Source of the DNA: Aristolochia californica
Taxonomy: Eukaryota > Streptophyta > Magnoliopsida > Piperales > Aristolochiaceae
Assembly: GCA_029961685.1 (NCBI GenBank)
Contig: JARWKL010000008.1
Span: 16,463,981-16,527,980, forward strand
Reading direction: 5' to 3'
DNA: 64,000 bases
This document shows positions 47,031 through 61,023 of this stretch, one piece after another. A model generated the notes under the pieces. It was given only the letters and a program-made list of their open reading frames with translations. It was not told where the DNA came from and ran no database searches. How positions within the stretch are numbered: the first letter of the stretch is position 1; each line of letters starts with the position of its first letter. The position numbers were made by a program, and so were the translations under genes.

Positions 47031-47649
47031 GTGTTCATTTGTGGTGTGTGAATAAATTTTCTTTGCTTACATTTGTTTATTCCTTTAAATTATTTCCATA
47101 CATCAACTCTAAAAATTTTATTTTGTTATGAGCTATTTGCCTTTTATCTCTTTTTTTTTTGTTTACGAGATGAAGGAATGTGAAAAGTATAGTTTTGATT
47201 TAAGAAAAAAGTATATATTTAAATTGGAAATGCACAATGCACAAATGTACAGAGAGATAATTCCAAAAAGTGTCTATAATTTTTATTGAATGTTATATCT
47301 TTTTAGTTTTTAAATATCTGGTTTTTCAATTGTCAGGAAAAGGGGCAGGCGGGGGATTCTTAACAAAGTGTTGACTCCCAATCCATAAGTCATTCCTTAA
47401 AAAAATATAGCCCTTTACACATGATAAATCACTTTACAATCATCTATGATCGTTAGGTCAACTTTTGGTAAATTGCCAAAATAATGTCTTGTTTGACTAG
47501 GGAAAATATCCCACCCCACATTCACTTGAGAATTTAATGTTATTCTCTTTAAAAGGTTTGGATCCATAGGTCATTTGCATCTTTAACATGTTTCAAGCAT
47601 GCATATATATTTTTTAAAAGATTTGTAGAAAAATCTCTTTCTTATACAA

Positions 47650-49968
47650 TTCAGAGTTATTGGGGTTCAACTAGTGGAATTTCCCAAACTTGGATAAAAA
47701 AACTTTTGTGTTCATTTATGGTGTGTGAATAAATTTTCTTTACTTAAATTTTTTTATTGCTTTAAATTATTTCCATACATCAAATCTAAAATTTCCATTT
47801 TCTTGCGATCTATTTGCCTTTTACCACTTTTTTTTGTTTACGAAATGTAGGGAAAGTGAAAACTCAATTTTTTATTTAAGAAAAAAAATTACATCTAAAA
47901 TGGAAACGCACAATGCACAAATGTAGAGAGCAATAATTTTAAAAAGTTTCTGCAATTTTTAGGGATTGTAAACTCTTTTTCATTTTCATTTATCAAGTTC
48001 TGCAATTGTCGGGAAAAGGGGGAGGCGGGGGATTTTTAACTGAGTGTAGACTCAATTTTTTATTTAAGAAAAAAACTTACATCTAAAATGGAAATGCACA
48101 ATTCACAAATGTAGAGAGTGATAATTTTAAAAAGTTTCTGCAATTTTTAGGGATTGTAAACTCTTTTTCATTTTTATTTATCAAGTTCTGTAATCGTCGG
48201 GAAAAGGGGAAGGCGGGGGATTTTTAACCGAGTGTTGACTCCCAATCCATTAGTCATTTCTTAAACAAATAAAGCCCGTTACGCAACATAAATCACTTTG
48301 AAATCATCTATGATCGTTAGGTCAGCTTTTTGTAAATGGGCAAAATAATTGCTTGTTTGACTCGGGTAAATATCCCACCGCACGTTTACTTGAGAATTTA
48401 TTGTTATTCTCTTGAAATTCTTTCAATCCATAGGTCATTTGCATATTTTAACATGTTTCAAGCGTGCTTATCCATTTTTCATAACATGTGTAGAAAAATC
48501 TCTTTCTTATAAAATTCAGAGTTATTAGGGTTGAACTGGTGGATTTCCCATACTCGGACAACAAAACTTTTGTGTTCATTTGTGGTGTGTGAATAAATTT
48601 TATTTACTTACAATTGTTGATTGCTTTAAATTATTTCCATTCATCAACTCTAAAATTTTCATTTTTTTGTGATCTATTTGCCTTTTACCTCTTTTTTTTG
48701 TTTACAAGATGAAGGGAAAGTGAAAACTCGTGTTTTTATTTAAGAAAAAAATACAACTAAAATGGAAATGCACATCGCACAAATGTAGAGAGAGATAATT
48801 TTAAAAAGTGTCTGTAATTTTTAGGGATTGTAAACTCTTTTTAGTTTTTATTTATCAGGTTCTACAATTGTTGGGAAAAGGGGGAGGCGGGGGATTTTTA
48901 ACTGAGTGTTGACTCCCAATCCATAAGTCATTCCTTAAAAAAATAAATCCCGTTACAAAAGATAAATCACTTTACAATCATTTGTGATCGTTAGGTCAGC
49001 TTTTTGTAAATGGGCGAAATAATGGCTTGTTTGACTTGGGTAAATTCCCTCCGCATTTTCACTTGAGAATTTACTGCTATTCTCTTAAAAAGGTTTGGAT
49101 CCATAGGTCATTTGCATCTTTTACATTGTTTCATGCATGTATATCCATTTTTTAAAACATATGTAGAAAAATCTTTTTTTAATAAAATTTAGAGTTATTA
49201 GGGTTGAACTAGTAGAATTTCCCAAACTTGGATAACAAAACTTTTGTGTTCATTTATGGTGTGTGAATAAATTTCCTTTACTTACATTTGTTTATTGCTT
49301 TAAATTTTTTCCATGCATAAACTATAAAATTTTCATTTTGTTGTGGTCTATTTGCCTTTTATCTCTTTTTTTTGTTTACAAGATGAAGGGAAAGTAAAAA
49401 CTCAAGTTTTTATTTAAGAAATAAGTGAACATCTAAATGGAAATGCACAATGCACAAAAGTAGAGAGAGATATTTTGAAAAAGTGTCTGTAATTGTTAGG
49501 GATTGTAAACACTTTTTAGTTTTGATTGATCTGGTTTACAATCGTCGGGAAAAGGGGGAGGTGGGCGATTTTTAACTGAGTGTTGACTCCTAATCTATAA
49601 GTCATTCCTCATAAAAATATAGCCAGTTACACATGATAAACACTTTTCAATCAGCTATGATTGGTATGTCAACTTTTTCTAAATGGCCAAAATAATGGCT
49701 TGTTTGACACGGGAAAATATCCCACCGTACGTTCACTTGAAAATTTAATGTTATTTTCTATAAAAGGTTCGGATCCATAGGTCATTTGCATCTTTAACTT
49801 GTTTCAAGCTTGTATATCCATTTTTTAAAAAATGTGTAGAAAAATCTCTTTCTTATAAAATTTTATGCTATTAGGGTTGAACTAGTGGAATTTCCCAAAC
49901 TTGGCTAAAAAAACTTTTATGTTCATTTGTAGTGTGTCTATAAATTTTCTTACTTACATTTGTTCATT
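47650..49968 (+). repeat. Segmental duplication, block I copy a
   Basis: This block matches 58890-61023. Shared rare variants include GGGTTCAACTAG, ACGAAATGTAGGGAAAG, TTTCCCATACTCGGA, TTGATTGATCTGGTTTAC, GGTTCGGATCC and CTTGGCTAAAAAAAC. The offset is 11,056-11,059 bp after the 188-bp duplication, and about 11,243 bp before it. The left edge is approximate. Confidence 0.85.
47862..48237 (+). repeat. 188-bp tandem duplication inside a monomer
   Basis: Copies at 47862-48049 and 48050-48237 both start ACTCAATTTTTTATTTAAG and include the G-rich box (48015, 48203). The junction lies inside GTGTAGACTCAATTTT. ACTC is common to both parents of the join (AAAACTCAA and TTGACTCCCAA), so short microhomology is likely. 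Confidence 0.9.
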
Positions 49969-51174
49969 GATTTAAATTCTTTCCATACATAAACTTTAAA
50001 ATTTTCATTTTGTTGTGATTTATTAGCCTTTTACCTCTTTTTTTTGTTTACGAGATGAAGGGAAAGTGAGAACTGAAGTTTTTATTTAAAAAAAAAGCAT
50101 ACATAGAAAATGGAAATGCACAATGCACAAATGTAGAGAAAGATAATTCCAAAAAGTCTCTGTAATTTTTAGGGATTTTAAACTCTTTTTAGTTTTTATA
50201 TACGTGGTTCTGCAATTGTTGGGAAAAGGGGAGGCGGGGGATTTTTAACTGAATGTTGACTCCCAATCCATATGTCATTCTTTACGAAAATATTACCCGT
50301 TACGCATGATAAATCACTTTACAATCACCTATAATCGTTAGTTCAGCTTTTTTTAATTGGGCAAAATAATGGCTTGTCTGACTGTGGTAAATATCCCGCC
50401 GCACGTTCACTTTGGAATTTAATGTTATTCTCATTAAAAGGTTTGGATCCATAGCTCATTTCCAGCTTTAACATGTTTCAAGCCTGCATATCCATTTTTT
50501 AAAAAAAATGAAGAAAAATCTCTTTCTTATTAAATTCCGAGCTATAAGGGTTGAACTAGGGGAATTTCCCAAACTGGGATAACAAAACTTATGTGTTCAT
50601 TTGTGGTGTGTGAATAAATTTTCTTTACTTACATTAGTTTATTGCTTTAAATTCTTTCTATACATCAACTCTAAAATTTTCATTTTGTTGTGATCTATTT
50701 GCCTTTTATCTCTTTTTTTTTTTGTTTATGAGATGAAGGGAAAGTGAAAACTCAAGTTTTGATTTAAGAAAAAAGCATACATCTAAAATGAAATGCACAA
50801 TGCACAAATTTAGAGAGAGATAATTCCAAAAAGTCTCTGTAATTTTTTGGGATTGTAAACTCTTTTTAGATTTCATTTTTAAGATTCTGCAATGGTCTGG
50901 AAAAGGGGGAGGCAGGAGATATTTAACAGAGTGTTAACTCCCAATCCATATGTCATTCCTTACAAAAATAAAGGACGTTACGTATTATAAATCACTTTAC
51001 AATAATCTATGATCGTTAGGTCAGGTTTTTGTAAATGGGCGAAATAATGGTTTGTTTGACTCGGGTAAATATCCCATCGCACGCTCACTTGAGAATTTAA
51101 TGTTATTCTCTTTAAAAGGTTTGGATCCATAGGTCATTTACATCTTTAACATGTTTAAAGCATGCATATCCATT

Positions 51175-53202
51175 TTTTGTAACTAGTGTAGAAAAATCTT
51201 TTCCTTAAAAAATTCCGAACTATTAGGGTTGAACTTGTGGAATTTCCAAAACTTGGATAATAAAGCTTTTGTGTTCATTTGAGGTGTGTGAATAAATTTT
51301 ATTTGATTACATTTGTTTATTTCTTTAAATTATTTCCATACATCAACTCTAAAATTTTCATTTTGTGGCGATCTATTTGCCTTTTACCTCTTTTTTTTGT
51401 TTACGAGATGAAGGGAAAGTGAAAACTCATCTTTTTATTTAGAAAAAAACATACATCTAAAATGGAAATCCACAATGCACAAATGTAGAGAGAGATAATT
51501 TTAAAAAGTGTCTATAATTTTTAGGGACTGTAAACTCCTTTTAGTTTTTATTTATAGGTTCTGCAATCGTCGAGAAAAGGGGGAGGCGGGGGATTTTTAA
51601 CTGAGTGTTGACACCCAATCCATAAGTCATTCCTTAAAAATAATAAAGCCCGTTGTGCAAGATAAATCACTTTACAATCATCTATGATCGTTAGGTCAGC
51701 TTTTGGTAAATGGGCGAAATAATGACTTGTTTGACTTGGGTAAGTATTCCACCGCACGTTCACTTGAGAATTTAAAGCTATTCTCTATAAATGGTTTTGA
51801 TCCATAGGTCATTTGCAACTTTTAACATGTTTCAAACATTCTTATCCATTTTTTAAAACATTTGTAGAAAAATATTTTTCTAATAAAATTCAGAGTTATT
51901 AGGGTTGAACTAGTGGAATTTCCCAAACTTGAATAACAAAATTGTGTGTTCATTTATGGTGTGTGAATAAATTTTCTTTACTTACATTAGTTTATTGCTT
52001 TAAATTCTTTCCATACATCAACTCTAAAATTTTTATTTTGTTGTGATCTGTTTGCCTTTTATCTCTTTTTTTTTTGTTTACGAGATGAAGGGCAAGTGAA
52101 AACTCAAGTTTTGATTTAAGAAAAAAGCATACATCTAAAATGAAATGCACAGTGCACAAATTTAGGGAGAGATAATTCCAAAAAGTCTCTGTAATTTTTA
52201 GGGATTGTAAACTCTTTTTAGATTTCATTTTTAAGATTTTGCAATCGTCTGGAAAAGGGAGAGGCAGCATATATTTAACAGAGTGTTGACTCCCAATCCA
52301 TAGGTCATTCCTTACATAAATAAAGGCCGTTACGTATTATAACTCACTTTACTTTAATCTATGATCGTTAGGTCAGCTTTTTGTAAATGGGCAAAATAAT
52401 GGCTTCTTAACTCGGGTAAATATCCCACCACACGTTCACTTGAGAATTTAATGCTATTCTCTTTGAAAGGTTTGGATCCATAAGTCATTTGCATCTTTAA
52501 CATGTTTCAAACATGCTTATCCATTTTTTAAAACATGTGTAAAAAAATCTCTTTCATATAAAATTCAGAGTTATTAGGGTTGAACTAGTGGTTTTCCCCA
52601 AACTTGGATAACAAAACTTTTGTATTCATTTGTGGTGTGTGAATAAATTTTCTTTACTTACATTTGTTTATTGCTTTAAATTCTTTCTATATATCAAATC
52701 TAAAATTTTCATTTCGTTGTGATCTATTTGCCTTTTACCTCTTTTTTTATTTTACGAGATGAAGGGCAAGTGAAAGCTGAAGTTTTTATTTAAGAAAAAA
52801 ACTTACATCTAAAATGGAAATGCACAAATGCACAAATGTAGAGAGAGATAATTTCAAAAAGTGTCTGTAATTTTTAGGGATTATAAACTCTTTTTAGTTT
52901 TTATTTATCAGGTTCTGCAATAGTCGTGAAAAGGGGGAGGCGGGGGATTTTTAATTGAGTGTTGACTCCCAATCCATAAGTCATTTCTTAAAAAAATAAA
53001 GCCTGTTACGCAAGATAAAGCACTTTACAATCCTTTGTGATAATTAGGTCAGCTTTTTGTAAATGAGCGACATAATGGCTTGTTTGACTCGAGTAAATAT
53101 TCCACTGCACGTTCTCTTGAGAATTTAATGTTATTTTCTTTAAAAGGTTTGGAACCATAGGTCATTTGTATCTTTAACTTTTTTCAAGCATGTATATCTA
53201 TT
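51175..53202 (+). repeat. Three-monomer HOR, copy 1 (2,028 bp)
   Basis: This copy holds monomer types P (box 51576, with TTTATAGGTTCTGC and AAAGCCCGTTGTGCAAG), Q (52254, with GATTTCATTTTTAAG) and R (52930, with AGTCGTGAAAAGG). It starts at the ATTTTTTRTAACTAGTGTA point. The same three types in the same order follow directly. Confidence 0.85.
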
Positions 53203-55230
53203 TTTTATAACTAGTGTACAAAAATCTCTTCCTTAAAAAATTCTGAACTATTAGGGTTGAACTTGTGGAATTTCCCAAACTTGGATAACAAAGCTTTTGT
53301 GTTCATTTGAGGTGTGTGAATAAATTTTCTTTTCTTACATTTGTTTATTGCTTTAAATTATTTCCATACATCAACTCTAAAATTTTCATTTTGTGGTGAT
53401 CTATTTGCCTTTTACCTCTTTTTTTTGTTTACGAGATGAAGGGAAAGTGAAAACTCATCTTTTTATTTAGAAAAAAACATACATCTAAAATGAAAATCCA
53501 CAATGCACAAATGTAGAGAGAGATAATTTTAAAAAGTGTCTATAATTTTTAGGGATTGTAAACTCTTTTTAGTTTTTATTTATAGGTTCTGCAATCGTCG
53601 GTAAAAGGGGGAGGCAGGGGAATTTTAACTGAGTGTTGACACCAAATCCATAAGTCATTCCTTAAAAAAATAAAGCCCGTTGTGCAAGATAAATCACTTT
53701 AAAATCATCTATGATCGTTAGGTCAGCTTTTGGTAAATGGGCGAAATAATGGCTTGTTTGACTCGGGTAAATATCCCACTCCACGTTCACTTGAGAATTT
53801 AATGCTATTCTCTTTAAATGGTTTTGATCCATAGGTCATTTGCATCTTTTTACATGTTTCAAGCATTCTTATCCTTTTTTAAAACATTTGTAGAAAAATC
53901 TTTTTCTAATAAAATTCAGAGTTATTAGGGTTGAACAAGTGGAATTTCCCAAACTTGGATAACAAAACTGTTGTGTTCATTTGTGGTTTGTGAATAAATT
54001 TTCTTTACTTACATTAGTTTATTGCTTTAAATTCTTTCCATACATCAACTCTAAAATTTTCATTTTGTTGTGATCTATTTGCCTTTTATCTCTTTTTTTT
54101 TGTTTACGAGATGAAGGGAAAGTGAAAACTCAAGTTTCGATTTAAGAAAAAATCATACATCTAAAATGAAATGCATAGTGCAAAAATTTAGATAGAGATA
54201 ATTCCAAAAAGTCACTGTAAAATTTAGGGATTGTAAACTCTTTGTAGATTTCATTTTTAAGATTCTGCAATCGTCTGGAAAAGGGGGAGGCAGCAGATAT
54301 TTAACAGAGTGTTGACTCCCAATCCATATGTCATTCCTTACAAAAATAAAGGCCGTTACGTATTATAAATGACTTTACTTTAATCTATGATCGTTAAGTC
54401 ATATTTTTGTAAATGGGAGAAATAATGGCTTCTTAACTCGGGTAAATATCCCACCACACGTTCACTTGAGAATTTAATGCTATTCTCTTTGAAAGGTTTG
54501 TATCCATAAGTCATTTGCATCTTTAACATGTTTCAAACATGCTTATCCATTTTTTAAAACATGTGTAGAAAAATCTCTTTCATATAAAATTCAGAGTTAT
54601 TAGGGTTGAACTAGTGGTATTTCCCAAACATGGATAACAAAACTTTTGTATTCATTTGTGGTGTGAGAATAAATTTTTTTTACTTACATTTGTTTATTGC
54701 TTTAAATTCTTTCCATATATCAAATCTAAAATTTTCATTTCGTTGTGATCTATTTGCCTTTTACCTCTTTTTTTATTTTACGAGATGAAGAGCAAGTGAA
54801 AACTCAAGTTTTTTTTTTAAGAAAAAAACTTACATCTAAAATGGAAATGCACAATGCACAAATGTAGAGAGAGATAATTTCAAAAAGTGTCTATAATTTT
54901 TAGGGATTGCAAAGTCTTTTTGGTTTTTATTTATCAGGTTCTGTAATAGTCGTGAAAAGGGGGAGGCGGGGGATTTTTAGCTGAGTGTTGACTCCCAATC
55001 CATAAGTCATTCCTTATAAAAATAAAGCCCGTTACGCAAAATAAATCACTTTACAATCATTTATGATCATTTGGTCAGCTTTTTGTCATGGGCGACATAA
55101 TGGCTTGTTTGTCTCGGGTAAATATCCCACCGCACGTTCTCTTGAGAATTTAATGTTATTTTCTTGAAAAGGTTTGGATCCATAGGTCATTTGTATCTTT
55201 AACTTGTTTCAAGCATGTATATCTATTTTT
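53203..55230 (+). repeat. Three-monomer HOR, copy 2 (2,028 bp)
   Basis: Types P', Q' and R' lie at 53604, 54280 and 54956, with offsets of 2,028, 2,026 and 2,026 bp from copy 1. At 53203 an R-type left half (GTATATCTATTTTTT) joins a P-type right half (ATAACTAGTGTA). After 55230 the R' monomer runs on normally (TAAAACATGTGTAG), which fixes the duplication end. Confidence 0.85.
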
Positions 55231-55889
55231 TAAAACATGTGTAGAAAAATCTCTTTCTTATTAAATTTTGAGCTATTACGGTTGAACGAGTGGAATTTTC
55301 CAAACTTGGATGACAAAACTTTTGTGTTCATTTGTCGTGTGTGAATAAATTTTCTTTACTTAAATTTTGTTTATTTCTTTAAATTCTTTCCATACATCAA
55401 CTCTGAAATTTTCATTTTGTTGTGATCTATTTTCCTTGTATCTCATTTTTTTATTTACGAGATGAAGGGAAAGTGAAAACTCATGTTTTGATTTAAGTAA
55501 AAAGCATACATCTAAAATGGAAATGGACAATGCACAAATGTAGAGAGAGATAATTCAAAAAAATGTCACTATTTTTTAGAAATTGTAAACTCTTTTTAGT
55601 TTTCATTTATGTGATTCTGCAATCTTCGGCAAAAGGGGGAGGCAGGGGATTTTTAACTGAGTGTTGACTCCCAATCCATAAATAATTCCTTACAAAAATA
55701 TAGCCCGTTATGCCTTATAAATCACTTTACAATCCTCTATGATCGTTAGGTCAGCTTTTTATAAATGTGTGAAATAATGGGTTGTTTGACTCGGGTAGAT
55801 ATCCCATCGCACGCTCACTTGAGAATTTGATGTTATTCTCTTTAAAAGGTTTGGATCCATAGGTCCTTTACATCTTTAACATGTTTAAA

Positions 55890-55925
55890 GCATGCATATC
55901 CATTTTATTTGCTTACATATGTTTA
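55890..55925 (+). other. Deletion junction in a monomer
   Basis: The text CATGCATATCCATTTT joins ATTTGCTTACATATG, skipping the TATAAAATTC to AATAAATTTT segment. The box interval is 549 bp, about 126 short. Confidence 0.85.
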
Positions 55926-57754
55926 TTGCTTTAAATTATTTCCATACATCAACTCTAAAATTTTCATTTTGTGGTGATCTATTTGCCTTTAACCTCTTTT
56001 TTTTGTTTATGAGATGAAGGGAAAGTGAAAACTCATGTTTTTATTTAGAAAAAAAATACATATAAAATGGAAATCCACAATGCACAAATGTAGAGAGAGA
56101 TAGTTATAAAAAGTGTCTGTAATTTTTAGGGATTGTAAACTCTTTTTAGTTTTTATTTATAGGTTCTGCAATCGTCGTGAAAAGGGGAGGCGGGGGATTT
56201 TTAATTGGGTGTTGACTCCCAATCCATAAGTCATTCCTTAAAAAAAATAAAGCCAGTTGCGCAAGATAAATCACTTCACAATCATCTATGATCGTTAGGT
56301 CAACTTTTTTTTAAATGGGCGAAATAATGGCTTGTTTGACTCGGGTAAATATCCCACCGCACGTACACTTGAGAATTTAATGCTATTCTCTTTTAATGGT
56401 TTTGATCCATAGGGCATTTGCATATATTTTGACATGTTTCAAGCATTCTTATCCATTTTTTAAAACATTTGTGGAAAAATCTTTCTCTAATAAAATTCAG
56501 AGTTATTAGGGTTGAACTAGTGGAATTTCCTAAACTTGGATAAAAAAACTTTTGTGTTTATTTGTGGTGCGTGAATAAATTTTCTTTACTTACATTTATT
56601 TATTGCTTTAAATTCTTTCCATATAAAACTCTAAAATTTTCATTTTGTTGTTGTTTCTTTGCCTTTTATCTCTTTATTTTGTTTACAAGAAGAAGGAAAG
56701 TGAAAAATCAAGTTTTGATATAAGAAAAAAGTATACATTTAAAATGGAAATGCACAATGCAAAAATGTAGAGAGATATAATTCCAAAAAAGTGTTTGTAA
56801 TTTTTAGGGATTGTCAACTCTTTTTAGCTTTTAAATATCAATTTCTTCAATCATCTGGAAAAGGGGGAGGCGGGGGATTTATAACAGAGTGTTGACTCCC
56901 AATCCATAAGTCATTCCTTAAAAAAATATAGCCCTTTACGCATGATAAATCACTTTAAAATCATCTACGATTGTTAGGTCACTTTTTTTAAATGGCAAAA
57001 ATAATGTCTTGTTTGACTCGGGTAAATATCCCACCCCACGTTCACTTGAGAATTTAATGTTATTCTCTTTAAAAGGTTTGGATCCATACGTCATTTGCAT
57101 TTTTAACAAGTTTCAAGCATGCATATCCATTTTTTAAAACATTTATAGAAAAATCTCTTTCTTATAAAATTCCGAGCTTTTAGGGTTGAACTAGTGGAAT
57201 TTCCCAAACTTGGGTAAAAAAACTTTTGTGTTCATTTGTGGTGTGTCTATAAATTTTCTTACTTACATTTGTTCATTTATTTAAATTATTTCCATACATA
57301 AACTCTAAAATTTTACTTTTGTTGTGGTCTATTTGTGTTTTACCTCTTTTTTTTGTTTACGAGATGAAGGGAAAATGAAAACTGAAGTTTTGATTTAAGA
57401 AAAAAACATACATCTAAAATGGAAATGCACAATGCACAAATGTAGAGAGAGATAATTCCAAAAAATCTCTGTAATTTTAAGGGATTGTAAACTCTTTTTA
57501 GTTTTTATATACGAGGTTCTGCAATTGTTGGGAAAAAGGGGAGGTGGGGGATTTTTAACTGAGTGTTGACTCCCAATCCATAAGTCATTCCTTACAAAAA
57601 TATAACCCGTTACGCATGATAAATCTCTTTACAATCATCTATGATCGTTAGTTTAACTTTTTGTAACTGGGCAAAATAATGGGTTCTCTGACTCTGGTAA
57701 ATATCCCACCGCACGTTCGCTTTCAAATTTAATGTTATTCTCATTAAAATGTTT

Positions 57755-57800
57755 GGATCCATAGGTCATTTTTTCTCACTTACATTTTTTATGGAAATGC
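57755..57800 (+). other. Deletion junctions in a monomer
   Basis: The text GGATCCATAGGTCATTTTTT is followed by CTCACTTACATTTTTTATGG and then AAATGCACAATGC. Two successive gaps together remove about 300 bp. The box interval is 371 bp, the shortest full-box interval here apart from the 188-bp duplication. Confidence 0.85.
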
Positions 57801-58889
57801 ACAATGCAAAAATGTAGAGAGCGATAATTCCAAATAGTCTCTGTAATTTTTAGAGATTGTAAACTCTTTTTAGTTTTTGTATATATGGTTCGGCAATTCT
57901 CAGGAAAAGGGGGAAGCAAGGGATTTTTAACTGAGGGTAGACTCCCAATCCATAAGTCTTTCCTTACAAAAATATAGCCCGTTATGCATGATAAATCACT
58001 TTACAATCATCTATGATCGTTAGGTCTACTTTTTGTAATTGGCAAAATAATGGCTTGTCTGATTCTGGTACATATCTCACCGCACGTTCACTTTGGAATT
58101 TAATGTTATTCTCTTTAAAAGGTTTGGATCCATAGGTCATTTGCATCTTTAACATGTTTCAAGCATGCATATCCATTTTTTAAAACATGTGTAGAAAAAT
58201 CTCTTTCTTATAAAACTTCAAGCTATTAGGGTTGAACAAGTGGATTTTCCCAAACATGGATAACAAAACTTTCGTGTTCATTTGTGGTGTGAAAATAAAT
58301 TTTCTTTACTTATATTTATTTATTTGTTTAAATTCTTTTCGTACATAAACTCTAAAATTTTCATTTTGTTGAGATCTATTTGCCTTTTATCTTTTGTTTT
58401 TTGTTTCCGAGATGAAGGGAAAGTGAAAACTCAAATTTTTATTTTAAAAAAATCCATACATCTAGAATGGAAATGCACATTGTACAAATGTAGAGAGAGA
58501 TAATTCCAAAAATTCTATATGATTTTTAGGGATTATAAACTCTTTTATGATTTTATTTTTCTGGTTCTGCAATTATTGGGAAAAGGGGGAGGCAGGAGAT
58601 TTTTAACAGAGAGTTGACTCCAAATCCATAAGTCATTCCTTAGAAAAATAAAGCCCGTTACGCATGATAAATCATTTTACAATCATCTATGATCGTTAGG
58701 TTAGCTTTTTGTAAATAGGCAAAATAATGGCTTCTTTAACTCGGGTAATTATCCCACCGCACGTTCACTTGAGAATTTAATGCTATTCTCTTTAAAAGGT
58801 TTGGATCCATAGGTCATTTTAAACTTTAACATACTTCAAGCATGGTTTTCCATTTTTTAAAGCATGTGTTGAAAAATCTCTTTCATATA

Positions 58890-61023
58890 AAATTCAGAGT
58901 TATTAGGGTTCAACTAGTGGAATTTCCCAAACTTGGATAAAAAATTTTTTGTGTTCATTTGTGGTGTGTGAATAAATTTTATTTAATTACATTTTTTTAT
59001 TGCTTTAAATTATTTCCATACATCAACTCTAAAATTTCTATTTTGTTGTGATCTATTTGCCTTTTACATCTTTTTTTTTTTTTACGAAATGTAGGGAAAG
59101 TGAAAACTCAATTTTTTATTTAAGTAAAAAACTTACATAAAAAATGGAAATGCACAATGCACAAATGTAGAGAGAGATAATTTTAAAAAGTGTCTGCAAT
59201 TTTTAGGGATTGTAAACTCTTTTTAGTTTTTATTGATCAAGTTCTGCAATCGTCGGGAAAAGGGGGAGGCGGGGAATTTTTAACTGAGTGTTGACTCCCA
59301 ATCCATTAGTCATTCCTGAAAAAAATAAAGCCCATTATGCAAGGTAAATCACTTTACAATCATCTATGATCGTTAGGTCAGCTTTTTTTAAATGGGCGAA
59401 ATAATTGCTTGTTTGACTCGGGTAAATATCCCACCGCACATTCACTTGAGAATTTAAGGTTATTTTCTTGAAAAGGTTTTGATCCATAGGTCATTTGCAT
59501 ATTTTAACATGTTTCAAGCATGCTTGTCCATTTTTCATAACATGTGTAGAAAAATCTCTTTCTTATAAAATTCAGAGTTATTAGGGTTGAACTAATGGAT
59601 TTCCCATACTCGGATAACAAAAATTTTGTGTTCCTTTGTGGTTTGTGAATAAATTTTATTTACTTACAATTATTGATTGCTTTAAAATTATTTCCATTCA
59701 TCAACTCTAAAATTTTCATATTGTTGTGATCTATTTGCCTTTTACCTCTTTTTTTTGTTTACGAGATGAAGAGAAAGTGAAAACTCAAGTTTTTATTTAA
59801 GAAACAAATATGCAACTAAAATGGAAATGCACATCGCACAAATGTAGAGAGAGATAATTTAAAAAGTGTCTATAATTTTTAGGGATTGTAAACTCTTTTT
59901 AGTTTTTATTTATCAGGTTTTGCAATCGTTGGGAAAAGGGGGAGGCGGGGGAATTTTAACTGAGTGTTGAATCCCAATCCATAAATCATTCCTTAAAAAA
60001 ATAAATCCCATTACACAAGATAAATCACTTTAAAATCATCTGTGATCGTTAGGTCAGCTTTTTGTAAATGAGCAAAATAATGGCTTGTTTGACTTGGGTA
60101 AATATCCTTCCGAACTTTCACTTGAGAATTCACTGCTATTCTCTTAAAAAGGTTTGGATCCATAGATTATTTGCATCTTTTACATTTTTTCAAGCATGTA
60201 TATCCATTTTTTAAAACATGTGTAGAAAAATCTTTTTTTTATAAAATTCAAAGTTATTAGGGTTGAACTAGTGGAATTTCCAAAACTTGGATAACAAAAC
60301 TTTTGTGTTCATTTGTAGTGTGTGAATAAATTTCCTTTACTTACATTTTTTATTGCTTTAAATTCTTTCCATGCATGAACTCTAAAATTTTCATTTTGTT
60401 GTGGTCTATTTGCCTTTTATCTCTTTTTTTTGTTTACAAGATGAAGGGAAAGTGAAAACTCAAGTTTTTATTTAAGAAATAAGTGTACATCTAAAATGGA
60501 AATGCACAATGCACAAAAGTAGAGAGAGATATTTTGAAAAAGTGTCTGTAATTGTTAGAGATTGTAAATACTTTTTAGTTTTGATTGATCTGGTTTACAA
60601 TCGTCGGGAAAAGGGGGAGGCGGGGGATTTTTAACTGAGTGTTGACTCCTAATCTATAAGTCATTCCTCATAAAAATATAGCCTGCTACACATGATAAAT
60701 CACTTTTCCATCTGCTATGATATGTATGTCAGCTTTTTCTAAATGGGCAAAATAATGGTTGTTTGACACGAGTAAATATCCCATCGTACGTTCACTTGAA
60801 AATTTAATGATATTTTCTATAAAAGGTTCGGATCCATATGACATTTGCATCTTTAACTTGTTTCAAGCTTGTATATCCATTTTTAAAAACACGTGTAGAA
60901 AAATCTCTTTCTTATAAAATTTTGAGCTATTAGGGTTGAACTAGTGGAATTTCCCAAACTTGGCTAAAAAAACTTTTGTGTTCATTTGTGGTGTGTCTAT
61001 AATTTTTCTTACTTACATTTGTT
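58890..61023 (+). repeat. Segmental duplication, block I copy b
   Basis: This is the partner of 47650-49968, with boxes at 59259, 59935 and 60610 matching 48203, 48877 and 49551. It lacks the 188-bp duplication. Similarity stops near 61023, where TTTATTGCTAAAAATTC replaces TTCATTGATTTAAATTC. Confidence 0.85.

Noticed and set aside
17437..51763. Recurring minus-strand peptide with a run of prolines followed by FPDDC or FPDNC
   Set aside because: It is the complement of the G-rich satellite box read in one frame. Frames are short and differ between monomers.
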